From Eledone cirrhosa (lineage: Eukaryota; Mollusca; Cephalopoda; Octopoda; Eledonidae): 64,000 nt of DNA. A program made the position numbers and the translations under genes. The notes under the pieces are model-generated. The model had not been told where the DNA came from. It was given only the letters and a program-made list of their open reading frames with translations, and did not search any database. The stretch is taken from positions 80,087,425 through 80,151,424 of the forward strand of contig OZ024743.1 of NCBI GenBank assembly GCA_964016885.1, read 5' to 3'. The number at the start of each line of letters is the position of its first letter. Position 1 is the stretch's first letter. Below, piece by piece: positions 1 to 16,600 of this stretch.

Positions 1-3000
1 GACAGAATCTAGTGTGACACTCTACCTACACTGGGAATATAGAGATGACAGAATCTAGTGTGTCACTCTACCTACACTGGGAATATAGAGATGACAGAAT
101 CTAGTGTGACACTCTACCTGCCGACACTGGGAATATAAAGATGACAGAATCTAGTGTGACACTCTACCTACACTGGGAATATAGAGATGACAGAATCTAG
201 TGTGACACTCTACCTACACTGGGAATATAGAGATGACAGAATCTAGTGTGACACTCTACGTACACTGTGAATATAGAGAAGACAGAATCTAGTGTGACAC
301 TCTACCTACACTGGGAATATAGAGATGACAGAATCTAGCGTGACACTCTACCTCCCTACACTGGGAATATAGAGATGACAGAATCTAGTGTGACACTCTA
401 CCTACACTGGGAATATAGAGATGACAGAATCTAGTGTGACACTCTACCTCCCTACACTGGGAATATAGAGATGACAGAATCTAGTGAGACACTCTACCTC
501 CCTACACTGGGAATATAGAGATGACAGAATCTAGTGTGGCACTCTACCTCCCTACACTGGGAATATAGAGATGACAGAATCTAGTGTGACACTCTACCTC
601 CCTACACTGGGAATATAGAGATGACAGAATCTAGTGTGACACTCTACCTCCCTACGCTGGGAATATAGAGATGACAGAATCTAGTGTGACACTCTACCTA
701 CACTGGGAATATAGTGATGACAGAATCTAGTGTGACACTCTACCTACACTGGGAATATAGAGATGACAGAATCTAGTGTGACACTCTACCTACACTGGGG
801 ATATAGAGATGACAGAATCTAGTGTGGCACTCTACCTCCCTACACTGGGAATATAGAGATGACATAATCTACTGTGACACTCTACCTCCATACACTGGGA
901 ATATAGAGATGACAGAATCTAGTGTGATACTCTACCTACACTGGGAATATAGAGATGACAGAATCTAGTGTGACACTCTACCTACACTGGGAATATAGAG
1001 ATGACAGAATCTAGTGTGATACTCTACCTACACTGGGAATATAGAGATGACAGAATCTAGTGTGACACTCTACCTCCCTACACTGGGAATATAGAGATGA
1101 CAGAATTTAGTGTGACACTCTACCTACACTGGGAATATAGAGATGACAGAATCTAGTGTGACACTCTACCTACACTGGGAATATAGAGATGACAGAATCT
1201 AGTGTGACACTCTACCTACACTGGGAATATAGAGATGACAGAATCTAGTGTGACACTCTACCTCCCTACACTGGGAATATAGAGATGACAGAATCTAGTG
1301 TGACACTCTACATCCCTACACTGGGAATATTGAGATGACAGAATCTAGTGTGGAACTCTAGCTACACTGGGAATATAGAGATGACAGAATCTAGTGTGAC
1401 ACTCTACCTACACTGGGAATATAGAGATGACAGAATCTAGTGTGACACTCTACCTCCCTACAGTGGGAATATAGAGATGACAGAATCTAGTGTGACACTC
1501 TACCTCCCTACACTGGGAATATAGAGATGACAGAATCTAGTGAGACACTCTACCTACCTACACTGTGAATATAGAGATGACAAAATCTATTGTGACACTG
1601 TAGCTACACTGGGAATATAGAGATGACAGAATCTAGTGTGACACTCTACCTACCTACACTGTGAATATAGAGATGACAGAATCTAGTGTGACACTACCTC
1701 CCTACACTGGGAATATAGAGATGACATAATCTAGTGTGACACTCTACCTACACTGGGAATATAGAGATGACAGAATCTAGTGTGACACTCTACCTACACT
1801 GGGAATATAGAGATGACAGAATCTAGTGTGACACTACCTCCCTACACTGGGAATATAGAGATGACATAATCTAGTGTGACACTCTACCTACACTGGGAAT
1901 ATAGAGATGACAGAATCTAGTGTGACACTCTACCTACACTGGGAATATAGAGATGACAGAATCTAGTGTGACACTCTACCTACACTGGGAATATAGAGAT
2001 GACAGAATCTAGTGTGACACTCTACCTACACTGGGAATATAAAGATGACAGAATCTAGTGTGACACTCTACCTACACTGGGAATATAGAGATGACAGAAT
2101 CTAGTGTGACACTCTACCTACACTGGGAATATAGAGATGACAGAATCTAGTGTGACACTCTACCTACACTGGGAATATAGAGATGACAGAATCTAGTGTG
2201 ACACTCTACCTCCCTACACTGGGAATATAAAGATGACAGAATCTAATGTGACACTCTACCTACACTGGGAATATAGAGATGACAGAATCTAGTGTGACAC
2301 TCTACCTTCCTACACTGGGAATATAGAGATGACAGAATCTAGTGTGACACTCTACCTACACTGGGAATATAGAGATGACAGAATCTAGTGTGACACTCTA
2401 CCTACACTGGGAATATAGAGATGACAGAATCTAGTGTGACACTCTACCTACCTAAACTGGGAATATAAAGATGACAGAATCTAGTGTGACACTCTACCTA
2501 CACTGGGAATATAGAGATGACAGAATCTAGTGTGACACTCTACCTACCTACACTGGGAATATAGAGATGACAGAATCTAGTGTGACACTCTACCTACCTA
2601 CACTGGGAATATAAAGATGACAGAATCTAGTGTGACACTCTACCTCCCTACACTGGGAATATAGAGATGCCAGAATCTAGTGTGACACTCTACCCACACT
2701 GGGAATATAGAGATGACAGAATCTAGTGTGACACTCTACCCACACTGGGAATATAGAGATGACAGAATCTAGTGTGACACTCTACCTACACTGGGAATAT
2801 AGAGATGACAGAATCCAGTGTGACACTCTACCTACACTGGGAATATAGAGATGACAGAATCTAGTGTGACACTCTACCTCCCAACACTGGGAATATAGAG
2901 ATGACAGAATCTAGTGTGACACTCTACCTACACTGGGAATATAGAGATGACAGAATCCAGTGTGACACTCTACCTACACTGGGAATATAAAGATGACAGA

Positions 3001-6000
3001 ATCTAGTGTGACACTCTACCTACACTGGGAATATAGAGATGACAGAATCTAGTGTGACACTCTACCTCCCTACACTGGGAATATAGAGATGACAGCATCT
3101 AGTGTGACACTCTACCTCCACTGGGAATATAGAGATGACAGAATCTAGTGTGACACTCTACCTCCCTACACTGGGAATATAAAGATGACAGAATCTAGTG
3201 TGTCACTCTACCTACACTGGGAATATAGAGATGACAGAATCTAGTGTGACACTCTACCTCCCTACACTGGGAATATAAAGATGACAGAATCTAGTGTGAC
3301 ACTCTACCTACACTGGGAATATAGAGATGACAGAATCTAGTGTGACACTCTACCTACACTGGGAATATAGAAATGACAGAATCTAGTGTGACACTCTACC
3401 TACACTGGGAATATAGAGATGACAGAATCTAGTGTGACACTCTACCTACACTGTGAATATAGAGAAGACAGAATCTAGTGTGACACTCTACCTACACTGG
3501 GAATATAGAGATGACAGAATCTAGCGTGACACTCTACCTCCCTACACTGGGAATATAGAGATGACAGAATCTAGTGTGACACTCTACCTACACTGGGAAT
3601 ATAGAGATGACAGAATCTAGTGTGACACTCTACCTACACTGGGAATATAGAGATGACAGAATCTAGTGTGACACTCTACCTCCCTACACTGGGAATATAG
3701 AGATGACAGAATCTAGTGAGACACTCTACCTCCCTACACTGGGAATATAGAGATGACAGAATCTAGTGTGGCACTCTACCTCCCTACACTGGGAATATAG
3801 AGATGACAGAATCTAGTGTGACACTCTACCTCCCTACACTGGGAATATAGAGATGACAGAATCTAGTGTGGCACTCTACCTCCCTACACTGGGAATATAG
3901 AGATGACAGAATCTAGTGTGACACTCTACCTCCCTACGCTGGGAATATAGAGATGACAGAATCTAGTGAGACACTCTACCTCCCTACACTGGGAATATAG
4001 AGATGACAGAATCTAGTGTGGCACTCTACCTCCCTACACTGGGAATATAGAGATGACAGAATCTAGTGAGACACTCTACCTCCCTACACTGGGAATATAG
4101 AGATGACAGAATCTAGTGTGGCACTCTACCTCCCTACACTGGAAATATAGAGATGACAGAATCTAATGTGACACTCTACCTACACTGGGAATATAGAGAT
4201 GACAGAATCTAGTGTGACACTCTACCTTCCTACACTGGGAATATAGAGATGACAGAATCTAGTGTGACACTCTACCTACACTGGGAATATAGAGATGACA
4301 GAATCTAGTGTGACACTCTACCTACACTGGGAATATAGAGATGACAGAATCTAGTGTGACACTCTACCTCCCTACACTGGGAATATAAAGATGACAGAAT
4401 CTAATGTGACACTCTACCTACACTGGGAATATAGAGATGACAGAATCTAGTGTGACACTCTACCTTCCTACACTGGGAATATAGAGATGACAGAATCTAG
4501 TGTGACACTCTACCTACACTGGGAATATAGAGATGACAGAATCTAGTGTGACACTCTACCTACACTGGGAATATAGAGATGACAGAATCTAGTGTGACAC
4601 TCTACCTACCTAAACTGGGAATATAAAGATGACAGAATCTAGTGTGACACTCTACCTACACTGGGAATATAGAGATGACAGAATCTAGTGTGATACTCTA
4701 CCTACCTACACTGGGAATATAGAGATGACAGAATCTAGTGTGACACTCTACCTACCTACACTGGGAATATAAAGATGACAGAATCTAGTGTGACACTCTA
4801 CCTCCCTACACTGGGAATATAGAGATGCCAGAATCTAGTGTGACACTCTACCCACACTGGGAATATAGAGATGACAGAATCTAGTGTGACACTCTACCCA
4901 CACTGGGAATATAGAGATGACAGAATCTAGTGTGACACTCTACCTACACTGGGAATATAGAGATGACAGAATCCAGTGTGACACTCTACCTACACTGGGA
5001 ATATAGAGATGACAGAATCTAGTGTGACACTCTACCTCCCAACACTGGGAATATAGAGATGACAGAATCTAGTGTGACACTCTACCTACACTGGGAATAT
5101 AGAGATGACAGAATCTAGTGTGACACTCTACCTACACTGGGAATATAGAGATGACAGAATCTAGTGTGTCACTCTACCTACACTGGGAATATAGAGATGA
5201 CAGAATCTAGTGTGACACTCTACCTGCCGACACTGGGAATATAAAGATGACAGAATCTAGTGTGACACTCTACCTACACTGGGAATATAGAGATGACAGA
5301 ATCTAGTGTGACACTCTACCTACACTGGGAATATAGAGATGACAGAATCTAGTGTGACACTCTACGTACACTGTGAATATAGAGAAGACAGAATCTAGTG
5401 TGACACTCTACCTACACTGGGAATATAGAGATGACAGAATCTAGCGTGACACTCTACCTCCCTACACTGGGAATATAGAGATGACAGAATCTAGTGTGAC
5501 ACTCTACCTACACTGGGAATATAAAGATGACAGAATCTAGTGTGACACTCTACCTCCCTACACTGGGAATATAGAGATGACAGAATCTAGTGAGACACTC
5601 TACCTCCCTACACTGGGAATATAGAGATGACAGAATCTAGTGTGGCACTCTACCTCCCTACACTGGGAATATAGAGATGACAGAATCTAGTGTGACACTC
5701 TACCTCCCTACACTGGGAATATAGAGATGACAGAATCTAGTGTGACACTCTACCTCCCTACGCTGGGAATATAGAGATGACAGAATCTAGTGTGACACTC
5801 TACCTACACTGGGAATATAGTGATGACAGAATCTAGTGTGACACTCTACCTACACTGGGAATATAGAGATGACAGAATCTAGTGTGACACTCTACCTACA
5901 CTGGGGATATAGAGATGACAGAATCTAGTGTGGCACTCTACCTCCCTACACTGGGAATATAGAGATGACATAATCTACTGTGACACTCTACCTCCATACA

Positions 6001-9000
6001 CTGGGAATATAGAGATGACAGAATCTAGTGTGATACTCTACCTACACTGGGAATATAGAGATGACAGAATCTAGTGTGACACTCTACCTACACTGGGAAT
6101 ATAGAGATGACAGAATCTAGTGTGATACTCTACCTACACTGGGAATATAGAGATGACAGAATCTAGTGTGACACTCTACCTCCCTACACTGGGAATATAG
6201 AGATGACAGAATTTAGTGTGACACTCTACCTACACTGGGAATATAGAGATGACAGAATCTAGTGTGACACTCTACCTACACTGGGAATATAGAGATGACA
6301 GAATCTAGTGTGACACTCTACCTACACTGGGAATATAGAGATGACAGAATCTAGTGTGACACTCTACCTCCCTACACTGGGAATATAGAGATGACAGAAT
6401 CTAGTGTGACACTCTACATCCCTACACTGGGAATATTGAGATGACAGAATCTAGTGTGGAACTCTAGCTACACTGGGAATATAGAGATGACAGAATCTAG
6501 TGTGACACTCTACCTACACTGGGAATATAGAGATGACAGAATCTAGTGTGACACTCTACCTCCCTACAGTGGGAATATAGAGATGACAGAATCTAGTGTG
6601 ACACTCTACCTCCCTACACTGGGAATATAGAGATGACAGAATCTAGTGAGACACTCTACCTACCTACACTGTGAATATAGAGATGACAAAATCTATTGTG
6701 ACACTGTAGCTACACTGGGAATATAGAGATGACAGAATCTAGTGTGACACTCTACCTACCTACACTGTGAATATAGAGATGACAGAATCTAGTGTGACAC
6801 TACCTCCCTACACTGGGAATATAGAGATGACATAATCTAGTGTGACACTCTACCTACACTGGGAATATAGAGATGACAGAATCTAGTGTGACACTCTACC
6901 TACACTGGGAATATAGAGATGACAGAATCTAGTGTGACACTACCTCCCTACACTGGGAATATAGAGATGACATAATCTAGTGTGACACTCTACCTACACT
7001 GGGAATATAGAGATGACAGAATCTAGTGTGACACTCTACCTACACTGGGAATATAGAGATGACAGAATCTAGTGTGACACTCTACCTACACTGGGAATAT
7101 AGAGATGACAGAATCTAGTGTGACACTCTACCTACACTGGGAATATAAAGATGACAGAATCTAGTGTGACACTCTACCTACACTGGGAATATAGAGATGA
7201 CAGAATCTAGTGTGACACTCTACCTACACTGGGAATATAGAGATGACAGAATCTAGTGTGACACTCTACCTACACTGGGAATATAGAGATGACAGAATCT
7301 AGTGTGACACTCTACCTCCCTACACTGGGAATATAAAGATGACAGAATCTAATGTGACACTCTACCTACACTGGGAATATAGAGATGACAGAATCTAGTG
7401 TGACACTCTACCTTCCTACACTGGGAATATAGAGATGACAGAATCTAGTGTGACACTCTACCTACACTGGGAATATAGAGATGACAGAATCTAGTGTGAC
7501 ACTCTACCTACACTGGGAATATAGAGATGACAGAATCTAGTGTGACACTCTACCTACCTAAACTGGGAATATAAAGATGACAGAATCTAGTGTGACACTC
7601 TACCTACACTGGGAATATAGAGATGACAGAATCTAGTGTGACACTCTACCTACCTACACTGGGAATATAGAGATGACAGAATCTAGTGTGACACTCTACC
7701 TACCTACACTGGGAATATAAAGATGACAGAATCTAGTGTGACACTCTACCTCCCTACACTGGGAATATAGAGATGCCAGAATCTAGTGTGACACTCTACC
7801 CACACTGGGAATATAGAGATGACAGAATCTAGTGTGACACTCTACCCACACTGGGAATATAGAGATGACAGAATCTAGTGTGACACTCTACCTACACTGG
7901 GAATATAGAGATGACAGAATCCAGTGTGACACTCTACCTACACTGGGAATATAGAGATGACAGAATCTAGTGTGACACTCTACCTCCCAACACTGGGAAT
8001 ATAGAGATGACAGAATCTAGTGTGACACTCTACCTACACTGGGAATATAGAGATGACAGAATCCAGTGTGACACTCTACCTACACTGGGAATATAAAGAT
8101 GACAGAATCTAGTGTGACACTCTACCTACACTGGGAATATAGAGATGACAGAATCTAGTGTGACACTCTACCTCCCTACACTGGGAATATAGAGATGACA
8201 GCATCTAGTGTGACACTCTACCTCCACTGGGAATATAGAGATGACAGAATCTAGTGTGACACTCTACCTCCCTACACTGGGAATATAAAGATGACAGAAT
8301 CTAGTGTGTCACTCTACCTACACTGGGAATATAGAGATGACAGAATCTAGTGTGACACTCTACCTCCCTACACTGGGAATATAAAGATGACAGAATCTAG
8401 TGTGACACTCTACCTACACTGGGAATATAGAGATGACAGAATCTAGTGTGACACTCTACCTACACTGGGAATATAGAAATGACAGAATCTAGTGTGACAC
8501 TCTACCTACACTGGGAATATAGAGATGACAGAATCTAGTGTGACACTCTACCTACACTGTGAATATAGAGAAGACAGAATCTAGTGTGACACTCTACCTA
8601 CACTGGGAATATAGAGATGACAGAATCTAGCGTGACACTCTACCTCCCTACACTGGGAATATAGAGATGACAGAATCTAGTGTGACACTCTACCTACACT
8701 GGGAATATAGAGATGACAGAATCTAGTGTGACACTCTACCTACACTGGGAATATAGAGATGACAGAATCTAGTGTGACACTCTACCTCCCTACACTGGGA
8801 ATATAGAGATGACAGAATCTAGTGAGACACTCTACCTCCCTACACTGGGAATATAGAGATGACAGAATCTAGTGTGGCACTCTACCTCCCTACACTGGGA
8901 ATATAGAGATGACAGAATCTAGTGTGACACTCTACCTCCCTACACTGGGAATATAGAGATGACAGAATCTAGTGTGGCACTCTACCTCCCTACACTGGGA

Positions 9001-10212
9001 ATATAGAGATGACAGAATCTAGTGTGACACTCTACCTCCCTACGCTGGGAATATAGAGATGACAGAATCTAGTGAGACACTCTACCTCCCTACACTGGGA
9101 ATATAGAGATGACAGAATCTAGTGTGGCACTCTACCTCCCTACACTGGGAATATAGAGATGACAGAATCTAGTGAGACACTCTACCTCCCTACACTGGGA
9201 ATATAGAGATGACAGAATCTAGTGTGGCACTCTACCTCCCTACACTGGAAATATAGAGATGACAGAATCTAATGTGACACTCTACCTACACTGGGAATAT
9301 AGAGATGACAGAATCTAGTGTGACACTCTACCTTCCTACACTGGGAATATAGAGATGACAGAATCTAGTGTGACACTCTACCTACACTGGGAATATAGAG
9401 ATGACAGAATCTAGTGTGACACTCTACCTACACTGGGAATATAGAGATGACAGAATCTAGTGTGACACTCTACCTCCCTACACTGGGAATATAAAGATGA
9501 CAGAATCTAATGTGACACTCTACCTACACTGGGAATATAGAGATGACAGAATCTAGTGTGACACTCTACCTTCCTACACTGGGAATATAGAGATGACAGA
9601 ATCTAGTGTGACACTCTACCTACACTGGGAATATAGAGATGACAGAATCTAGTGTGACACTCTACCTACACTGGGAATATAGAGATGACAGAATCTAGTG
9701 TGACACTCTACCTACCTAAACTGGGAATATAAAGATGACAGAATCTAGTGTGACACTCTACCTACACTGGGAATATAGAGATGACAGAATCTAGTGTGAT
9801 ACTCTACCTACCTACACTGGGAATATAGAGATGACAGAATCTAGTGTGACACTCTACCTACCTACACTGGGAATATAAAGATGACAGAATCTAGTGTGAC
9901 ACTCTACCTCCCTACACTGGGAATATAGAGATGCCAGAATCTAGTGTGACACTCTACCCACACTGGGAATATAGAGATGACAGAATCTAGTGTGACACTC
10001 TACCCACACTGGGAATATAGAGATGACAGAATCTAGTGTGACACTCTACCTACACTGGGAATATAGAGATGACAGAATCCAGTGTGACACTCTACCTACA
10101 CTGGGAATATAGAGATGACAGAATCTAGTGTGACACTCTACCTCCCAACACTGGGAATATAGAGATGACAGAATCTAGTGTGACACTCTACCTACACTGG
10201 GAATATAGAGAT
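1..10212. repeat. 5,106-bp higher-order duplication in Sat1
   Basis: Bases 1-5106 reappear at 5107-10212. Landmark variants sit exactly 5,106 bp apart: CTGCCGACACTGG (ccga at 121 and 5227), CAAAATCTATTGTGAC (1581 and 6687), AACTGGGAATATAAAG (2455 and 7561; 4613 and 9719), GAATCCAGTG (4971 and 10077). From 10213 the sequence instead follows the copy that starts near 2949. The left edge of the duplication could lie outside the window. Confidence 0.92.
2200..5106. repeat. 2,158-bp spaced duplication inside the 5.1-kb unit
   Basis: A block of about 750 bp near 2200-2948 is repeated near 4358-5106. AATCTAATGTGAC (2241 and 4399) and AACTGGGAATATAAAG (2455 and 4613) are both 2,158 bp apart. The sequence after 10213 follows 8055 onward at the same 2,158-bp distance, so this spacing arose inside the array more than once or was carried along by the larger duplication. 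Confidence 0.82.
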
Positions 10213-10699
10213 GACAGAATCCAGTGTGACACTCTACCTACACTGGGAATATAAAGATGACAGAATCTAGTGTGACACTCTACCTACACTGGGAATATAG
10301 AGATGACAGAATCTAGTGTGACACTCTACCTCCCTACACTGGGAATATAGAGATGACAGCATCTAGTGTGACACTCTACCTCCACTGGGAATATAGAGAT
10401 GACAGAATCTAGTGTGACACTCTACCTCCCTACACTGGGAATATAAAGATGACAGAATCTAGTGTGTCACTCTACCTACACTGGGAATATAGAGATGACA
10501 GAATCTAGTGTGACACTCTACCTCCCTACACTGGGAATATAAAGATGACAGAATCTAGTGTGACACTCTACCTACACTGGGAATATAGAGATGACAGAAT
10601 CTAGTGTGACACTCTACCTACACTGGGAATATAGAAATGACAGAATCTAGTGTGACACTCTACCTACACTGGGAATATAGAGATGACAGAATCTAGTGT

Positions 10700-13600
10700 G
10701 ACACTCTACCTACACTGTGAATATAGAGAAGACAGAATCTAGTGTGACACTCTACCTACACTGGGAATATAGAGATGACAGAATCTAGCGTGACACTCTA
10801 CCTCCCTACACTGGGAATATAGAGATGACAGAATCTAGTGTGACACTCTACCTACACTGGGAATATAGAGACGACAGAATCTAGTGTGACACTCTACCTA
10901 CACTGGGAATATAGAGATGACAGAATCTAGTGTGACACTCTACCTCCCTACACTGGGAATATAGAGATGACAGAATCTAGTGAGACACTCTACCTCCCTA
11001 CACTGGGAATATAGAGATGACAGAATCTAGTGTGGCACTCTACCTCCCTACACTGGGAATATAGAGATGACAGAATCTAGTGTGACACTCTACCTCCCTA
11101 CACTGGGAATATAGAGATGACAGAATCTAGTGTGGCACTCTACCTCCCTACACTGGGAATATAGAGATGACAGAATCTAGTGTGACACTCTACCTCCCTA
11201 CGCTGGGAATATAGAGATGACAGAATCTAGTGTGACACTCTACCTCCCTACGCTGGGAATATAGAGATGACAGAATCTAGTGAGACACTCTACCTCCCTA
11301 CACTGGGAATATAGAGATGACAGAATCTAGTGTGGCACTCTACCTCCCTACACTGGGAATATAGAGATGACAGAATCTAGTGAGACACTCTACCTCCCTA
11401 CACTGGGAATATAGAGATGACAGAATCTAGTGTGGCACTCTACCTCCCTACACTGGAAATATAGAGATGACAGAATCTAGTGTGACACTCTACCTCCCTA
11501 CGCTGGGAATATAGAGATGACAGAATCTAGTGTGACACTCTACCTACACTGGGAATATAGTGATGACAGAATCTAGTGTGACACTCTACCTACACTGGGA
11601 ATATAGAGATGACAGAATCTAGTGTGACACTCTACCTACACTGGGGATATAGAGATGACAGAATCTAGTGTGGCACTCTACCTCCCTACACTGGGAATAT
11701 AGAGATGACATAATCTACTGTTACACTCTACCTCCATACACTGGGAATATAGAGATGACAGAATCTAGTGTGATACTCTACCTACACTGGGAATATAGAG
11801 ATGACAGAATCTAGTGTGACACTCTACCTACACTGGGAATATAGAGATGACAGAATTTAGTGTGACACTCTACCTACACTGGGAATATAGAGATGACAGA
11901 ATTTAGTGTGACACTCTACCTACACTGGGAATATAGAGATGACAGAATCTAGTGTGACACTCTACCTACACTGGGAATATAGAGATGACAGAATCTAGTG
12001 TGACACTCTACCTCCCTACACTGGGAATATAGAGATGACAGAATCTAGTGTGACACTCTACCTCCCTACACTGGGAATATAGAGATGACAGAATGTAGTG
12101 TGACACTCTACCTACCTACACTGTGAATATAGAGATGACAAAATCTATTGTGACACTGTAGCTACACTGGGAATATAGAGATGACAGAATCTAGTGTGAC
12201 ACTCTACCTACACTGGGAATATAGAGATGACAGAATCTAGTGTGACACTACCTCCCTACACTGGGAATATAGAGATGACATAATCTAGTGTGACACTCTA
12301 CCTACACTGGGAATATAGAGATGACAGAATCTAGTGTGACACTCTACCTACACTGGGAATATAGAGATGACAGAATCTAGTGTGACACTCTACCTCCCTA
12401 CACTGGGAATATAAAGATGACAGAATCTAATGTGACACTCTACCTACAATGAGAATATAGAGATGACAGAATCTAGTGTGACACTCTACCTACACTGGGA
12501 ATATAGAGATGACAGAATCTAGTGTGACACTCTACCTACACTGGGAATATAGAGATGACAGAATCTAGTGTGACACTCTACCTCCCTACACTGGGAATAT
12601 AAAGATGACAGAATCTAGTGTGACACTCTACCTACACTGGGAATATAAAGATGACAGAATCTAGTGTGACACTCTACCTCCCTACACTGGGAATATAGAG
12701 ATGACAGAATCTAGTGTCACACTCTACCTTCCTACACTGGGAATATAGAGATGACAGAATTTAGTGTGACACTCTACCTACACTGGGAATATAGAGATGA
12801 CAGAATCTAGTGTGACACTCTACCTACACTGGGAATATAAAGATGACAGAATCTAGTGTGACACTCTACCTACCTACACTGGGAATATAGAGATGACAGA
12901 ATCTAGTGTGACACTCTACCTACACTGGGAATATAAAGATGACAGAATCTAGTGTGACACTCTACCTCCCTACACTGGGAATATAAAGATGACAGAATCT
13001 AGTGTGACACTCTACCTCCCTACACTGGGAATATAGAGATGGCAGCATCTAGTGTGACACTCTACCTCCACTGGGAATATAGAGATGACAGAATCTAGTG
13101 TGACACTCTACCTACACTGGGAATATAGAGATGACAGAATCTAGTGTGACACTCTACCTACCTACACTGGGAATATAGAGATGACAGAATCTAGTGTGAC
13201 ACTCTACCCACACTGGGAATATAGAGATGACAGAATCTAGTGTGACACTCTACCTACACTGGGAATATAGAGATGACAGAATCTAGTGTGACACTCTACC
13301 TTCCTACACTGGGAATATAGAGATGACAGAATCTAGTGTGACACTATACCTACACTGGGAATATAGAGATGACAGCATCTAGTGTGACACTCTACCTACC
13401 TACACTGGGAATATAGAGATGACAGAATCTAGTGTGATACTCTACCCACACTGGGAATATAGAGATGACAGAATCTAGTGTAACACTCTACCTACACTGG
13501 GAATATAAAGATGACAGAATCTAGTGTGACACTCTACCTACACTGGGAATATAGAGATGACAGAATCTAGTGTGACACTCTACCTACACTGGGAATATAG

Positions 13601-16600
13601 AGATGACAGAATCTAGTGTGACACTCTACCTCCCTACACTGGGAATATAGAGATGGCAGCATCTAGTGTGACACTCTACCTCCACTGGGAATATAGAGAT
13701 GACAGAATCTAGTGTGACACTCTACCTCCCTACACTGGGAATATAAAGATGACAGAATCTAGTGTGACACTCTACCTACACTGGGAATATAGAGATGACA
13801 GAATCTAGTGTGACACTCTACCTACACTGGGAATATAGAGATGACAGAATCTAGTGTGACACTCTACCTACACTGTGAATATAGAGAAGACAGAATCTAG
13901 TGTGACACTCTACCTACACTGGGAATATAGAGATGACAGAATCTAGCGTGACACTCTACCTCCCTACACTCGGAATATAGAGATGACAGAATCTAGTGTG
14001 ACACTCTACCTACACTGGGAATATAGAGATGACAGAATCTAGTGTGACACTCTACCTACACTGGGAATATAGAGATGACAGAATCTAGTGTGACACTCTA
14101 CCTCCCTACACTGGGAATATAGAGATGACAGAATCTAGTGAGACACTCTACCTCCCTACACTGGGAATATAGAGATGACAGAATCTAGTGTGGCACTCTA
14201 CCTCCCTACACTGGGAATATAGAGATGACAGAATCTAGCGTGACACTCTACCTCCCTACACTCGGAATATAGAGATGACAGAATCTAGTGTGACACTCTA
14301 CCTACACTGGGAATATAGAGATGACAGAATCTAGTGTGACACTCTACCTACACTGGGAATATAGAGATGACAGAATCTAGTGTGACACTCTACCTCCCTA
14401 CACTGGGAATATAGAGATGACAGAATCTAGTGTGACACTCTACCTCCCTACGCTGGGAATATAGAGATGACAGAATCTAGTGTGACACTCTACCTACACT
14501 GGGAATATAGTGATGACAGAATCTAGTGTGACACTCTACCTACACTGGGAATATAGAGATGACAGAATCTAGTGTGACACTCTACCTACACTGGGGATAT
14601 AGAGATGACAGAATCTAGTGTGGCACTCTACCTCCCTACACTGGGAATATAGAGATGAGAGAATCTAGTGTGACACTCTACCTACACTGGGGATATAGAG
14701 ATGACAGAATCTAGTGTGACACTCTACCTCCCTACACTGGGAATATAGAGATGACAGAATCTAGTGTGACACTCTACCTCCCTACACTGGGAATATAGAG
14801 ATGACAGAATCTAGTGTGTCACTCTACCTCCCTACACTGGGAATATAGAGATGACAGAATCTAGTGTGACACTCTACCTCCCTACACTGGGAATATAAAG
14901 ATGACAGAATCTAGTGTGACACTCTACCTACACTGGGAATATAGAGATGACAGAATCTAGTGTGACACTCTACCTACACTGGGAATATAGAGATGACAGA
15001 ATCTAGTGTGACACTCTACCTACACTGGGAATATAGAGATGACAGAATCTAGTGTGACACTCTACCTCCCTACACTGGGAATATAAAGATGACAGAATCT
15101 AGTGTGACACTCTACCTACACTGGGAATATAGAGATGACAGAATCTAGTGTGACACTCTACCTACACTGGGAATATAGAGATGACAGAATCTAGTGTGAC
15201 ACTCTACCTCCCTACACTGGGAATATAAAGATGACAGAATCTAGTGTGACACTCTACCTACACTGTGAATATAGAGAAGACAGAATCTAGTGTGACACTC
15301 TACCTACACTGGGAATATAGAGATGACAGAATCTAGTGTGACACTCTACCTACACTGGGAATATAGAGATGACAGAATCTAGTGTGACACTCTACCTACA
15401 CTGGTAATATAGAGATGACAGAATCTAGTGTGACACTCTACCTACACTGGGAATATAGAGATGACAGAATCTAGCGTGACACTCTACCTCCCTACACTGG
15501 GAATATAGAGATGACAGAATCTAGTGTGACACTCTACCTACACTGGGAATATAGAGATGACAGAATCTAGTGTAACACTCTACCTACACTGGGAATATAG
15601 AGATGACAGAATCTAGTGTGACACTCTACCTCCCTACACTGGGAATATAGAGATGACAGAATCTAGTGTGGCACTCTACCTCCCTACACTGGGAATATAG
15701 AGATGACAGAATCTATTGTGACACTCTACCTCCCTACACTGGGAATATAGAGATGACAGAATCTAGTGTGACACTCTACCTCCCTACGCTGGGAATATAG
15801 AGATGACAGAATCTAGTGTGACACTCTACCTACACTGGGAATATAGAGATGACAGAATCTAGTGTGACACTCTACCTACACTGGGAATATAGAGATGACA
15901 GAATCTAGTGTGGCACTCTACCTCCCTACACTGGGAATATAGAGATGACATAATCTACTGTGACACTCTACCTCCCTACACTGGGAATATAGAGATGACA
16001 GAATCTAGTGTGACACTCTACCTACACTGGGAATATAGAGATGACAGAATCTAGTGTGACACTCTACCTCCCTACACTGGGAATATAAAGATGACAGAAT
16101 CTAGTGTGACACTCTACCTACACTGGGAATATAGAGATGACAGAATCTAGTGTGACACTCTACCTACACTGGGAATATAGAAATGACAGAATCTAGTGTG
16201 ACACTCTACCTACACTGGGAATATAGAGATGACAGAATCTAGTGTGACACTCTACCTACACTGGGAATATAGAGATGACAGAATCTAGTGTGACACTCTA
16301 CCTACACTGGGAATATAGAGATGACAGAATCTAGCGTGACACTCTACCTCCCTACACTGGGAATATAGAGATGACAGAATCTAGTGTGACACTCTACCTA
16401 CACTGGGAATATAGAGATGACAGAATCTAGTGTAACACTCTACCTACACTGGGAATATAGAGATGACAGAATCTAGTGTGACACTCTACCTCCCTACACT
16501 GGGAATATAGAGATGACAGAATCTAGTGTGGCACTCTACCTCCCTACACTGGGAATATAGAGATGACAGAATCTATTGTGACACTCTACCTCCCTACACT

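Noticed and set aside
1..10212. Assembly artefact as sole explanation of the exact 5,106-bp duplication
   Set aside because: It cannot be excluded from sequence, but different exact periods elsewhere in the array and private changes in some copies make true duplication more likely; read depth would settle it.
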